From RYN-230 sp963770535 (GTDB taxonomy: Bacteria > Actinomycetota > Actinomycetes > Streptosporangiales > Streptosporangiaceae), in assembly GCA_963770535.1 (NCBI GenBank), contig CAVYPZ010000003.1, positions 3,038,001 through 3,102,000 of the forward strand: a stretch of 64,000 bases of DNA, read 5' to 3'. A program made the position numbers and the translations under genes. Of this stretch, positions 45,013 to 58,256 are shown piece after piece. The number at the start of each line of letters is the position of its first letter. Within the stretch, counting starts at the first letter, position 1. The notes beneath the pieces were generated by a model that was not told where the DNA came from, did no database searches, and saw nothing but the letters and a program-made list of their open reading frames with translations.

Positions 45013-45314
45013 CAGTTGGTGACACGCACGTTTCCTGACAGACCGGCACCGGGCGCAGCCCCTGGGTGCGTGGCGACATCGACTGTAGCCACTGCGCCCA
45101 GGCCGATAACGACAAACCCATCCCCCCGGCCGGCGCCCCGCCCAGGTCGCATAGGGGCACGATCCGACCGCGTTCTGATACTACTCGTACTCCTCGCCGG
45201 CGCAGCGCAAGCACCGCCTGCCCGCCCGCAAGCACCGCCGATCCATCCGGGCGGGCCGGGCTTCTGGAACGATGGTGGCATGGACGATGGTGGCAGGACT
45301 GGGACGATGGTGGC
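45013..45314. promoter_or_regulatory. Divergent intergenic region with a short triplicated word
   Basis: About 300 bases between the leftward glycosyltransferase and the rightward metallo-hydrolase. No gene is supported. The 12-base word ACGATGGTGGCA occurs at 45269, 45284 and 45304, the last ending on the A of the hydrolase ATG at 45315. Each copy contains a weak GGTGG, so one or more may serve as ribosome-binding site. Promoter elements could not be placed with confidence. Confidence 0.5.
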
Positions 45315-46304
45315 ATGGACACGGCTGAGGGTGCGGCGGGAAACAAGGCGCAAACCCCGGGCATTACCAAGCTCGGGCACGACGTCTACCAGATCGATAC
45401 CCGGATGGCCGGATATCAGGGCATCACGGCTGGCTACCTGATCCTGGGTGACCGGCCCTGCCTGGTGGAAACCGGCACTGCGCCGTCAGCCCCGGTCGTG
45501 CGCGACGCGCTGGCGGCGCTGGGCGTGGGGCCGCATGACCTGGTCACGATCGTGGTGACCCACATCCACCTCGACCACGCGGGAGGCGCAGGCCACGTCG
45601 CCGCCATGTTCCCGGACGCGGAGGTCGTCGTGCACGAACGCGGCGCCCGGCATCTGGCCGACCCGGCCCGGCTGATGAGCGGCGCCCGGATGGTGTACGG
45701 AGACGCGTTCGACACTTTGTTCGGCACGATGAACCCGACCCCGGCCGAGCGGATCCGCACTGTGGAGGAACGGGGGACCGTGGACCTCGGCGGGGGACGG
45801 AAGCTGGACAGCCACTACTCCCCCGGGCACGCCAAGCACCACGTCGGCCTGATCGACTCGGTGAGCGGCGACCTGTACGTAGGCGACGCGGCCGGCGTGT
45901 ATATCCCGGAAACGGCCGACCTGCGGCCGGCGACGCCGCCGCCGGACTTCGATCTGGACACCGCGCTGGGGTCGCTGCGCATGTTCGCCTCGCTGCGCCC
46001 GTCGCGGCTGCTGTTCAGCCACTTCGGGCCGGTGCCGGACGTGGAGGAGACACTGGCCCGGTCGGCCGGGGAGATCCGGCTGTGGGTGGAGGAGACCCGG
46101 GCGGCCCGAGGCGCCGGGCTGGACTTCGACCATGCGGTCGCGCTGGTGCACGAGCGGACGCGGGAACGTTACGCGGCGCTGGGCCCGGATGCCGATCCGG
46201 AGCTGACGGCGAAGTTTGAGACGCTGAGCAGCACTGCCTTGAGCGTGGCCGGGATCGTGCACTGGCTCGACACGGCCGGCCAGGCCCCTGACGCCAGATC
46301 CTGA
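45315..46304 (+). CDS. Metallo-beta-lactamase-fold hydrolase
   Basis: A 329-residue MBL-fold enzyme. Zinc motif VTHIHLDHAGGAGHV, third histidine in HYSPGHAKHHVG, aspartate in LYVGDAAGVYIP and final histidine in LLFSHFGPVPD. A C-terminal helical extension of about 110 residues follows, as in the larger glyoxalase/alkylsulfatase-like MBL proteins. The start was set at the ATG 45315, giving MDTAEGAAG before the conserved YLILGDRPCLVETG strand. It is convergent with the Arg/Gly-rich protein gene. The substrate is unknown. Confidence 0.86.
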   Translation: MDTAEGAAGNKAQTPGITKLGHDVYQIDTRMAGYQGITAGYLILGDRPCLVETGTAPSAPVVRDALAALGVGPHDLVTIVVTHIHLDHAGGAGHVAAMFPDAEVVVHERGARHLADPARLMSGARMVYGDAFDTLFGTMNPTPAERIRTVEERGTVDLGGGRKLDSHYSPGHAKHHVGLIDSVSGDLYVGDAAGVYIPETADLRPATPPPDFDLDTALGSLRMFASLRPSRLLFSHFGPVPDVEETLARSAGEIRLWVEETRAARGAGLDFDHAVALVHERTRERYAALGPDADPELTAKFETLSSTALSVAGIVHWLDTAGQAPDARS

Positions 46305-46320
46305 GAGCCGCGCCTGAGAA

Positions 46321-48408
46321 TCAGATCTGGGGGTCAGACCTGAGTCTCAGGCGTCCTGGCCGCTTCGCGTCCGGCGTCCCAGCCTCGGCCAGATCCTCGG
46401 CGTCCAGGTCCTCGTCTTCGCCGGCCAGATCGTCCGCGTCCAGGTCCTCGTCTTCGCCGGCCAGATCGTCCGCGTCCAGGTCCTCGTCTTCGCCGGCCAG
46501 GTCGTCGATGCGGACGTCGTCCAGGTCATCGAAGCGCTCGGCGGCATCGGTCTGCTCGTCGGGATCCGCGGCCGCGGCCCGGGCGAACCATTCCCGCGCC
46601 TGCTCGGTGCGGCCCGCATCCAGCAGGGCGTCGGCGTACGCGTAGAACAGCCGCCCCGACCAGGGCCGGAGCCGGCGCTCCCTGAGCTCGGGCAGCTGGA
46701 GGACCACCACGGCGGCGTCAGCCAGCCCCTGGTCCCGGCGGATACCCGATTCCACGATGCGCAGCTCGACCTCGGTTTCCCGGTCAAGCCTGGTCCGCGC
46801 GGCCTCGGCGACCACGCCCAGGGCCCGGTCCATCCGGCCCAGGGCCCGCTCCGAATCGGCCATCATCGGCAGGTAGCTGGTCCGGCCGGTGAGCCGCCGG
46901 GCGGCCCGCAGCTCGGCGAGGGCTTCCGCCCAGTGCCCGGCCCGGTAGGCCGCGATGCCGGCGGTCTCGCGGACGATGCCCACGCGCGCGGCGAGCCTGC
47001 GGGCTTCCAGCGCGTGCTGGTACCCAGCCTCGGGATCCTCGGCCAGGCTCGCGGCGAGCAGCCGCCGCCCCACGGCCGAGGCCAGATCGCCCGGCAGGGT
47101 CCGCAGTTCGGCCGCGGCCGCCGGATCGAGCTGGGCCCCGGTGATGCCGGGCGGGATCTCCGGCAGGTTCCCGGCCCGGGCCGCTCCGGACCGTGGTCCG
47201 GCAGCCTCGTACGGGGCCGCACCACGGGAGGGACCCGATTCACGGGAAGAGCCAGCGCCACGGGAAGAACCAGCGCCACGCGGGGAACCAGCGCCGCGGA
47301 AGGGCCGGGTGTCCCGGGTGGATTCGCCGCCCCGGGCGCCAGGACGGCGCTCTGAGCCCCGGTCGCCGGGCCGGCCGCGGCCAGGTGCTGGCCGTCCGGC
47401 ACGGACCGGCCCACGGCCAGACGGACGATCAACCCGCTCGAGGCCGCCACCATCCCGTCTGGCGTCACCGGGTCCTGCGCTGTACGGGGCACCGCGTCCG
47501 CGCGGGCCGGCCGCGCGCGTGCCGGCGGCGCGTGAGCCGCCGCCACGTGGCCCGTCGCCGGGAGCATGCGAGCCGGGGCTGCGGGGACGAGACGTGCGGG
47601 AGCCGGGGCTGGAGTCGCGCTCAGGCCGGCTGCCATAACCGGGTGAGCGCGTGGTCCCGCCCCCGGAAGGGCCACGCGACGCGCCCTGGCCAGACCGGGA
47701 GGTATCACCGCGGGACGCGCCGGGACGGCCCGCCCGGGAGCCAGCTGTTCCCCGGGGAGCGCCCGGGCCCCGGGGAGCCCCGCTACCCCACGAGCCTTCT
47801 GAGCCGCGCGGCGCACTCGTGCCGCGGGCGGCACCCGGGCCGCGCGAGGCGCCCGTGCCCCGTGACGAACTGCTGCCCCGTGCTGACGGGCTGCCGCCCC
47901 GTGACGGGCTGCCGCCCGGCGACGAGCTCGCGCCACGGAAGGTGCCTGCACCACGGGAGGAACCTGCGCCACGGGAGGTGCCCGCCCCGCTGCCGCGGTC
48001 TGATCCGCCGGCAGCCGGGCCGCCGTGGCGCGCCGCGCCGGGCGCCTGGGCGCGTGAACCGGAGGTGCCCTGGCTGCGCGGCCTGGGCGCGCTGCCGCGG
48101 GGAACACCGGACGTGCTGGCCCGCCGGGCCGTGCTCCCGGCACCGCTAGCCCGGCCCGCCCCGGCCCGGCCCGCGCCGCTGGTCCCACCGCGGCCGCTGG
48201 TCCCACCGCGGCCGGGAGCCCCACCGCGTCCGGCCGCACCGCCACGGCCACGGTCGGCACCACCGGCCCGGTCCTGGCCGGCCGCACCGCCACGGCCACG
48301 GTTCGCAGCACCGCTGGAACGGCCCTGGCCCCGGGCCGCGCCGGGAGCCCTGCTCTGGCCGCGTCCCCTGCCGCCGGAACGGCCGTCCTGGCCCTGCTCG
48401 CCTGCCAC
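46321..48408 (-). CDS. Arg/Gly/Ser-rich protein with TPR-like core and acidic repeat tail
   Basis: A 695-residue protein in three parts. Residues 1 to about 410 are low-complexity and strongly basic, with dozens of SRGAG, GRGG and PRGSG words, resembling RNA-binding RGG regions. Residues about 415-620 are helical and TPR-like (PEAGYQHALEARRLAARVG; LFYAYADALLDAGRTEQARE). The tail has three copies of DDLAGEDEDLDA-type acidic repeats and then a short basic end. GTG at 48408 has GGAGAAG upstream. Related TPR proteins sit near tyrS in other actinomycetes. It lies just downstream of the rRNA operon on the same strand. An RNA- or ribosome-related role is only a guess. Confidence 0.8.
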   Translation of the reverse strand: MAGEQGQDGRSGGRGRGQSRAPGAARGQGRSSGAANRGRGGAAGQDRAGGADRGRGGAAGRGGAPGRGGTSGRGGTSGAGRAGAGRASGAGSTARRASTSGVPRGSAPRPRSQGTSGSRAQAPGAARHGGPAAGGSDRGSGAGTSRGAGSSRGAGTFRGASSSPGGSPSRGGSPSARGSSSSRGTGASRGPGAARGTSAPRGSEGSWGSGAPRGPGAPRGTAGSRAGRPGASRGDTSRSGQGASRGPSGGGTTRSPGYGSRPERDSSPGSRTSRPRSPGSHAPGDGPRGGGSRAAGTRAAGPRGRGAPYSAGPGDARRDGGGLERVDRPSGRGPVRAGRPAPGRGRPGDRGSERRPGARGGESTRDTRPFRGAGSPRGAGSSRGAGSSRESGPSRGAAPYEAAGPRSGAARAGNLPEIPPGITGAQLDPAAAAELRTLPGDLASAVGRRLLAASLAEDPEAGYQHALEARRLAARVGIVRETAGIAAYRAGHWAEALAELRAARRLTGRTSYLPMMADSERALGRMDRALGVVAEAARTRLDRETEVELRIVESGIRRDQGLADAAVVVLQLPELRERRLRPWSGRLFYAYADALLDAGRTEQAREWFARAAAADPDEQTDAAERFDDLDDVRIDDLAGEDEDLDADDLAGEDEDLDADDLAGEDEDLDAEDLAEAGTPDAKRPGRLRLRSDPQI
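46389..46496 (-). repeat. Three tandem 36-bp in-frame repeats coding the acidic tail
   Basis: Units at 46389-46424, 46425-46460 and 46461-46496; the last two are identical and the first differs at two bases. Each encodes twelve residues, LAGEDEDLDADD or nearly so. The near-identity at DNA level shows recent expansion by slippage or unequal crossing over. Confidence 0.92.
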
Positions 48409-48542
48409 GCTCGCTTCTCCGCTCTTCCCTGATGGCCATCATGGCTCCGCGCCTCACCGCGCGGCCTGCCGGGGGTGGTCCCCAGCCTGCCGGGGGCGTT
48501 CCCCGCTCCGGGAACTCCCACGCGCACTCCGCCGCGGAAGCC

Positions 48543-48586
48543 CCGCTCACGGAAGCCCCGCTCACGGAAACCTTCCGCTCACGGAA
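48543..48586. repeat. Three copies of a 12-bp word before the Arg/Gly-rich gene
   Basis: CCGCTCACGGAA occurs at 48543-48554, 48558-48569 and 48575-48586 (spacings 15 and 17). Read leftward the unit is TTCCGTGAGCGG. It lies between the rRNA terminator and the Arg/Gly-rich protein gene, 135-180 bases before its start, and may be a regulator-binding cluster or a simple slippage repeat. Confidence 0.75.
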
Positions 48587-48608
48587 ACTCTAGGGCCCCG
48601 GACAACGC

Positions 48609-48644
48609 AGTTGAGGCCGCTCCCTGCTGGGAGCGGCCTCAACT
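48609..48644 (-). terminator. rRNA operon terminator hairpin
   Basis: Perfect 16-bp stem: 48609-48624 pairs with 48629-48644 around a 4-base loop. It begins eight bases beyond the 5S end in the direction of transcription. There is no long T-run, as usual in actinomycetes. Its place and strength fit a terminator protecting the next gene from rRNA read-through. Confidence 0.88.
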
Positions 48645-48651
48645 GAAAGAT

Positions 48652-48770
48652 GTCCGGCGGCGTCCTACTCTCCCACGCGGTCCCCCGCGCAGTACCATCG
48701 GCGCTGAAGGGCTTAACTTCCGGGTTCGGAATGGAACCGGGTGTTTCCCCTTCGCCATGGCCACCGAAAC
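48652..48770 (-). rRNA. rrf: 5S ribosomal RNA
   Basis: About 119 bases. The leftward strand reads GTTTCGGTGGCCATGGCGAA at the 5' end, then the conserved loop CCGAACCCGGAAGTTAAGCC and GGGAGAGTAGGACGCCGCC at the 3' end. The two ends pair as the 5S terminal helix (GGTGGC with GCCGCC-type pairing). It is the last gene of the rRNA operon; ends are accurate to a few bases. Confidence 0.96.
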
Positions 48771-48832
48771 TCTATGGAGATGTCAGGGACCGTACCGGCG
48801 GGACGTAAGGCCCCGGCCAGGTACGGCACCGA

Positions 48833-48868
48833 CCGCATCTCGGGAACCGCACAGTGGACGCGAAACAT
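48833..48868 (-). ncRNA. 23S rRNA processing stem, 3' arm
   Basis: This stretch in the 23S-5S spacer is complementary, allowing G-U pairs, to 52093-52127 in the 16S-23S spacer. The paired core is CACAGTGGACGCG. The two arms flank the 23S gene and form the long helix cut by RNase III during maturation. Conservation of pairing with sequence drift (G-U and compensating changes) supports function. Confidence 0.8.
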
Positions 48869-48884
48869 GCACAAAGAATGTAGA

Positions 48885-52080
<3,196 letters not shown>

Positions 52081-52092
52081 ACTACTGATGTG

Positions 52093-52127
52093 ATGCTCGC
52101 GTCCACTGTGCAGTTCTCAAGATACGG
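52093..52127 (-). ncRNA. 23S rRNA processing stem, 5' arm
   Basis: In the leftward transcript this reads CTTGAGAACTGCACAGTGG and onward, the conserved actinobacterial spacer element. It pairs with 48833-48868 beyond the 23S 3' end. Together they form the precursor helix for RNase III cleavage. Confidence 0.8.
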
Positions 52128-52203
52128 GCGGTGCCGGCGCCTCAGCCTGTTACCAGGCGGGAGCTACCGGCCCGCGATGAAGGAGACCCCAGAAGAGCGG
52201 CCG

Positions 52204-52228
52204 TTCCCTCAGGACCCAACAGCGTGCT
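52204..52228 (-). ncRNA. 16S rRNA processing stem, 3' arm
   Basis: The leftward transcript reads AGCACGCTGTTGGGTCCTGA here and is complementary, with G-U pairs, to the 16S leader element at 54098-54120. The 332-base 16S-23S spacer (52081-52412) contains these two processing arms and no tRNA gene, the usual actinobacterial arrangement. Confidence 0.78.
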
Positions 52229-52408
52229 CGGACTGGCTTGCCTCCCGTATCCGGCGTTCCTCCCGCAAGCGGGTGTACTAGCCGGGCGGGCAGGCCCCCC
52301 AGACCGAATAACCAGTGCTCCACTAGTGAGCAGCCACCTCAGGACATTCGCCTGAGATATGGCTCTGGACGCGACATCGGCCACAAGTGGCTGAGCGCGC
52401 CAGGTGCT

Positions 52409-53930
<1,522 letters not shown>

Positions 53931-54097
53931 TATATGCAACCGCCAGCCTGGCGAGGCTAGCGAGAGCTGACACATGGAGTGCCCTATTGGCCGGCTACGC
54001 CGGCCAGTAAGGCGATCTTGGCATTCCGTAGTGAGGTACCAGGCCGTCACCGGCCAAGCCCCCACTGACGGGGTTATGTGCATGTGCACTGGCTTTT

Positions 54098-54120
54098 AGC
54101 ACGCTGTTGAGTTCTCAAGG
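54098..54120 (-). promoter_or_regulatory. 16S leader element (processing stem 5' arm / antitermination region)
   Basis: The leftward leader reads CCTTGAGAACTCAACAGCGT and onward, a sequence conserved upstream of actinomycete 16S genes. It pairs with 52204-52228 to form the 16S precursor helix and overlaps the region of Nus-type antitermination signals. It lies about 170 bases before the 16S 5' end and 55 bases after promoter P2. Confidence 0.75.
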
Positions 54121-54173
54121 AGCGGACGCGCACCATCGCTAGGCCTTCGCCTTAGCTCCGGGGCAACCCTTCT

Positions 54174-54202
54174 AACTTACCAGCACGTTCCCGGACTGTC
54201 AA
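54174..54202 (-). promoter_or_regulatory. rRNA operon promoter P2
   Basis: Leftward -35 TTGACA (54197-54202), a 17-base spacer and -10 TAAGTT (54174-54179). This is an excellent housekeeping sigma promoter. Transcription would start near 54167, about 240 bases before 16S. Confidence 0.85.
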
Positions 54203-54415
54203 ACCCTGTCACCAAGTTCCGTTTTGACTGGGCTTGCAACCCCGCAACGTACTTCCAGCTTCAGCTTACTGCGGTTCGGGACCACCCGTGTCCGGGCTCC
54301 GTCGCGCAGCCGGCCGGTTCGGTTTGGCCATCAGCTGATGGCCACCGCGTTCCGGCCCTGCCGTCCCCCGGGACCGTCCGCCAGCGGCGTTCCGGTTCCC
54401 CTTGGGGCAGGTAGA

Positions 54416-54444
54416 ACACTAAGCAGCAAAGCGGTTTCCGTCAA
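54416..54444 (-). promoter_or_regulatory. rRNA operon promoter P1
   Basis: Leftward -35 TTGACG (54439-54444), a 17-base spacer and -10 TAGTGT (54416-54421). It lies 242 bases upstream of P2. Tandem promoters are usual for rRNA operons. The remaining 190 bases up to tyrS (54445-54633) hold only GC-rich stem-forming sequence. Confidence 0.75.
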
Positions 54445-54633
54445 ATCGGGACCCGCCCCGTCCGACTCTCCCGTGCTGACCTGCACCGGAGGATCTTGCC
54501 GCGCCGCGCGCCGTCCCGGGAAGCGGCCCTGGAGGCCCCCAGCGGCCGGCTGAAGACCGCGCGGCAAGGTTTGGAACCCCGGTGCGGCGGGGAAAATTCC
54601 TGCCCGCACAGGAGGCGTCAGGGAGCGCGCCCG

Positions 54634-55923
54634 TCAGCCGCGCTCGACGGTGACGCCGCCCACGGTGCGCTTGCCCCGGCGCAGGACCAGGAAACGGCCG
54701 TGCAGCAGGTCCGCCTGGCCGGGCCGGGCTTCCGGCTCGGTGATCTTGCGGTTGTTCAGGTAGGCGCCGCCTTCGCCGATCGCCCGGCGTGCCGCGGACT
54801 TGCTGGGCACGATCGCCGTCCCGGCCATCAGGTCGGCGATGGCCGGGAGTTCGCCCGTCCCGGTCCCGGGGACCCGCACCGTGGTGGACGGGACCTCGGC
54901 CAGGGCCGCGGCGAGGGTCTTCTCGTCCAGCCCGGCCAGGTCCCCCTGGCCGAACAGGGCACGGCTGGCCGCGATGGCCTTCGCGGCCTCGCCCGCGCCG
55001 TGCACCAGGGCCGTCATCTCCTCGGCCAGGGCCCGCTGCCCGGCGCGGGCCTGGGGCCTGTCCCGGGTTTCCTGCGCGAGGGCCTCGATCTGCGCGCGGG
55101 ACCGGAAGCTGAACACCCGCAGCAGGCCGGGCACCTCCTCATCGGCCCGGTTCAGCCAGAACTGGTAGAACGCGTACGGGCTCATCAGGTCGGCGCTGAT
55201 CCAGACGGCCCCGCCCTCGGTCTTGCCGTACTTGGTCCCGTCCGGCTTGGTGATCAGCGGGGTGGCCAGGGCGTGCGCGGTCGCGCCCTCCACCCGGCGG
55301 ATCAGGTCCACACCGGAGACCAGGTTCCCCCACTGGTCACTGCCGCCGATCTGCAGCGTGGTGCCTTCCCGGCGGTACAGCTCGAGGAAGTCGTTGGCCT
55401 GCAGGATCTGGTAGCTGAACTCGGTGTAGCTGATCCCGCCGGCTTCCAGCCGGGCCCGGACCGATTCGCGGCCCAGCATCTGGCTGACCGGGAAGTGCTT
55501 GCCGATGTCCCGGAGGAATTCCAGCGCGGACAGCGGCTCGGTCCAGTCCAGGTTGCTCACGACCAGCGCACCGGCGGGGCCGCCGGTGAAGTCCAGGAAC
55601 CGGGACACCTCACCGCGGATCCGCTCCACCCACCCGGCCACGACCTCCCGGGAGTTGAGTACCCGCTCGGCCGACTTGCCGCTGGGGTCGCCGATCAGTC
55701 CCGTGGCCCCGCCGACCAGCGCGATCGGCCGGTGCCCGGCCAGCTGGAAACGGCGCATGGTGAGCAGCAGGACGAGGTTGCCGATGTGCAGCCCGGCTGC
55801 GGTGGGGTCGAAACCGCCGTACAGGGTGACCGGGCCAGCATCGAGGGCCTTGCGCAGCTCGCCGAGATCGGTGGACAGCGCGATCAGCCCACGCCAGCTG
55901 AGTTCGTCGATGATGTCGGTCAC
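54634..55923 (-). CDS. tyrS: Tyrosyl-tRNA synthetase
   Basis: A 429-residue class I synthetase. The HIGH motif is HIGN (residues 46-49) within TAAGLHIGNLVLLLTMRRF. The tyrosine-binding and connective regions include LVGGATGLIGDPSGKS and SYQILQANDFLELY, and the KMSKS loop is KPDGTKYGKTEGG (about 230). A C-terminal S4 domain ends the protein (SAARRAIGEGGAYLNNRKI). The KYGKT loop is the usual bacterial TyrRS form. The GTG at 55923 overlaps the mpg stop by four bases; the longer open frame is rejected. Confidence 0.97.
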   Translation of the reverse strand: MTDIIDELSWRGLIALSTDLGELRKALDAGPVTLYGGFDPTAAGLHIGNLVLLLTMRRFQLAGHRPIALVGGATGLIGDPSGKSAERVLNSREVVAGWVERIRGEVSRFLDFTGGPAGALVVSNLDWTEPLSALEFLRDIGKHFPVSQMLGRESVRARLEAGGISYTEFSYQILQANDFLELYRREGTTLQIGGSDQWGNLVSGVDLIRRVEGATAHALATPLITKPDGTKYGKTEGGAVWISADLMSPYAFYQFWLNRADEEVPGLLRVFSFRSRAQIEALAQETRDRPQARAGQRALAEEMTALVHGAGEAAKAIAASRALFGQGDLAGLDEKTLAAALAEVPSTTVRVPGTGTGELPAIADLMAGTAIVPSKSAARRAIGEGGAYLNNRKITEPEARPGQADLLHGRFLVLRRGKRTVGGVTVERG

Positions 55924-56684
55924 CGGCCCATGGTGCCACCTTCCGCGGCCGGGGGTGAAACTGGTTTCGGCCTGGTCCGGGGGGCGTGCAGCCGGTAGGC
56001 GGAGACCGTGGGATCGCCGGTCAGCCAGAAGCGCCACGGCCGGTCGGCGGCCTTGCTCACCCCGACCCGCGGGCCACGGCTCACCTGGGGCGGCGTCCTG
56101 GCGGACGGGCCCCCCGGCTGTGTCCCGCCCGGCCCCGGCGGGCCCGCCGCCGCGGCCCTGATCCGCAACGGCGAGGCGGGGCTGCACACGTCCACGCCGT
56201 TCTGGGCGCGGTCGATGCCGAGGGCCTGGCACAGCCGGGCGGGCCCGCGGGCCAGGTCCCGGTCGGGGACGCGCCCCCCCGGGCGGCCGGCGAGCCGGCG
56301 CGCGGCGGCGAGGGATGCCCCCTCGATGATCCGGCCGGCCCGCAGCAGCACGGCGGAGGACGTGCCCTCCGGCAGGCAGACCACGTTGACGCAGAAGTGC
56401 ATGCCGTAGGTGAAGTACACGTAGGCGTGCCCGGGCGGCCCGAACATCACCCCGTTGCTGGCGGTGCGGCCCCGGTAGGAATGCGAGGCCGGGTCCGCGC
56501 TCCCCTCATACGCCTCGACCTCGCTGAGCTGCACGGCGACCAGCCCCTCGGGAGTCTCGTGCTCCAGCACGCAGCCCAGCAGCCGGGGCGCGACCCGCAG
56601 CGAGGGGCCCGCGAAGAACTCACGCGGCAGCAGCGCCCGGCCCGTGCCCGCAGGCGGGCGCGGGCCGGTCAGCGGGCCGCCCAC
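55920..56684 (-). CDS. mpg: DNA-3-methyladenine glycosylase (AAG/MPG family)
   Basis: A 254-residue alkylbase DNA glycosylase. Family motifs are FFAGPSLRVAPRLLGCVL, VQLSEVEAYEGSADPASHSY with the catalytic glutamate, GPPGHAYVYFTYGMHFCVNVV and ARGPARLCQALGID. It removes alkylated purines in base-excision repair. The C-terminus has a Gly/Pro-rich insertion (about residues 185-210) and a tail overlapping tyrS by four bases. Its start overlaps the argH end by 16 bases. The argH-mpg-tyrS linkage recalls the mycobacterial order. Confidence 0.93.
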   Translation of the reverse strand: MGGPLTGPRPPAGTGRALLPREFFAGPSLRVAPRLLGCVLEHETPEGLVAVQLSEVEAYEGSADPASHSYRGRTASNGVMFGPPGHAYVYFTYGMHFCVNVVCLPEGTSSAVLLRAGRIIEGASLAAARRLAGRPGGRVPDRDLARGPARLCQALGIDRAQNGVDVCSPASPLRIRAAAAGPPGPGGTQPGGPSARTPPQVSRGPRVGVSKAADRPWRFWLTGDPTVSAYRLHAPRTRPKPVSPPAAEGGTMGR

Positions 56685-58129
56685 GCGGCGTGCTCGTCAA
56701 CCACGGCGCGCAGCGCCGTCAGCTGCTCCGCCACCCGCTCCGGTGCGGTCCCGCCGGGCGCCCGGCGGGCGGCCAGCGCGCCCTGGACCGACAGCACCTC
56801 ACGGATGTCCGGGGTGAGGTACTCCGAGACCTTGGCCAGGTCCTCGTCGCTCACGTCCGGCAGGTCGCAGTCGTGGACCTGGCACCACACGACCAGGTGC
56901 CCGACCACCTCGTGCGCGTCGCGGAACGGGACACCCCGCCGGACCAGCAGCTCGGCCAGGTCGGTCGCCAGCGCGAACCCGGTGCTGGCCCCGCCGGCCA
57001 GCCGCGGCGTGTTGATCCGGAGCGTGCTGACCAGCCCGGCCAGTGCGGGCAGCACCACCAGCAGCGTGTCCACCGCGTCGAAGACCGGTTCCTTGTCTTC
57101 CTGCAGGTCGCGGTTGTAGGTGAGGGGCAGCCCCTTCAGCGTGGTGAGCAGGCCGGTGAGGCCGCCGATGAGCCGTCCCGCCTTGCCGCGGGCCAGCTCC
57201 GCGACGTCGGGGTTCTTCTTCTGCGGCATGATCGACGAGCCGGTCGCGTAAGCGTCGTCGATCTCCACCCAGCCGAACTCCGAGGTGGACCACAGGACGA
57301 TCTCCTCGCCGAGCCGGGACAGGTGCACGCCGAGCAGCGCCGCGTCGAAGCAGAACTCGGCGGCGAAATCCCGGTCGCTCACCGCGTCCATGGAGTTCTC
57401 CGCGGCCCGGTCGAAGCCCAGCTCGGCCGCGACCGCCTCGGGGTCCAGCGGGAGCGACGAGCCGGCCAGCGCGCCGGCGCCGAGCGGGCAGACCGCGGCC
57501 CGCTTGTCCCAGTCGCGCAGCCGGCTCACGTCGCGGGCGAAGGCCTGGGCGTGGGCGAGCAGCTGATGGGCGAACACGACCGGCTGGGCGTGCTGCAGGT
57601 GCGTCATGCCGGGGGCGGGCGTATCGGTGTGCTCGGCCGCCTGGGCAAGCAGGGCCGTCTCCAGCTCGGCCAGCCGCGAGACCACCCGCCGGGCGTGATC
57701 GCGCAGGTACATCCGCAGGTCGGTGGCGACCTGATCGTTGCGGCTCCGGCCGGCCCGCAGCTTGCCGCCGAGCGAGCCGACCCGTTCCAGCAGCCCCCGC
57801 TCGAGCGCGGTGTGCACGTCCTCGTCCGCGACCGTGGGGCGGAACCGGCCGTCTGCGCACGCCTGGCCGAGGTCATCCAGCGCGGCCAGCAGGCGGCGGG
57901 CCTCGTCGTCGTCCAGCAGCCCGGCGCGGTGCAGCACCCTGGTGTGGGCCCGCGAGGCGAGCAGGTCGTAGGGGGCCAGCCGCCAGTCGAACTGGACGCT
58001 GACCGACAGCCGGGCCAGCGCCTCGGCGGGGCTGGACCCGAACCGGCCTCCCCACAGCCTGGTCGGCGTGCGTTCCGCCGGCCCTTCCGCTGGTGCCTGC
58101 TCCTCTGGTGCCTGCTCGTCGGCCGCCAC
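56669..58129 (-). CDS. argH: Argininosuccinate lyase
   Basis: A 486-residue enzyme of the fumarase/aspartase superfamily, performing the last step of arginine synthesis. The signature GSSIMPQKKNPDVAEL carries the catalytic loop serine. Others are LWGGRFGSSPAEAL near the N-terminus, KLRAGRSRNDQVATDLRMYL and THLQHAQPVVFAHQLLAHAQ with the catalytic histidine. The GTG at 58129 is chosen because GGAAAGGA lies five bases upstream; nine further codons are open. argG, usually just upstream, is absent here; argR is the upstream neighbour across a 127-base gap. Confidence 0.96.
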   Translation of the reverse strand: MAADEQAPEEQAPAEGPAERTPTRLWGGRFGSSPAEALARLSVSVQFDWRLAPYDLLASRAHTRVLHRAGLLDDDEARRLLAALDDLGQACADGRFRPTVADEDVHTALERGLLERVGSLGGKLRAGRSRNDQVATDLRMYLRDHARRVVSRLAELETALLAQAAEHTDTPAPGMTHLQHAQPVVFAHQLLAHAQAFARDVSRLRDWDKRAAVCPLGAGALAGSSLPLDPEAVAAELGFDRAAENSMDAVSDRDFAAEFCFDAALLGVHLSRLGEEIVLWSTSEFGWVEIDDAYATGSSIMPQKKNPDVAELARGKAGRLIGGLTGLLTTLKGLPLTYNRDLQEDKEPVFDAVDTLLVVLPALAGLVSTLRINTPRLAGGASTGFALATDLAELLVRRGVPFRDAHEVVGHLVVWCQVHDCDLPDVSDEDLAKVSEYLTPDIREVLSVQGALAARRAPGGTAPERVAEQLTALRAVVDEHAAWAAR

Positions 58130-58256
58130 CACGGTCCTTTCCTGCGTGCGGGCCACGGCCCGGTTTTCGTTATCTGCCGCGTTGATACCTCTGCCCGGAT
58201 GCTACGGGAGGACGGGCGGCGGCCTCAGCCGGAGCGCGGTAGCCGCGCCGCCGCAG

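Noticed and set aside
46311..46353. Bidirectional terminator between the convergent hydrolase and Arg/Gly-rich genes
   Set aside because: A 9-bp inverted repeat (46311-46319 with 46345-46353) exists, but the 25-base loop makes it too weak to call.
46863..48527. 554-codon alternative frame across the Arg/Gly-rich gene
   Set aside because: Ala/Pro/Arg-rich by-product of the repetitive DNA. The chosen frame is kept because it alone continues into the TPR-like core and acidic tail.
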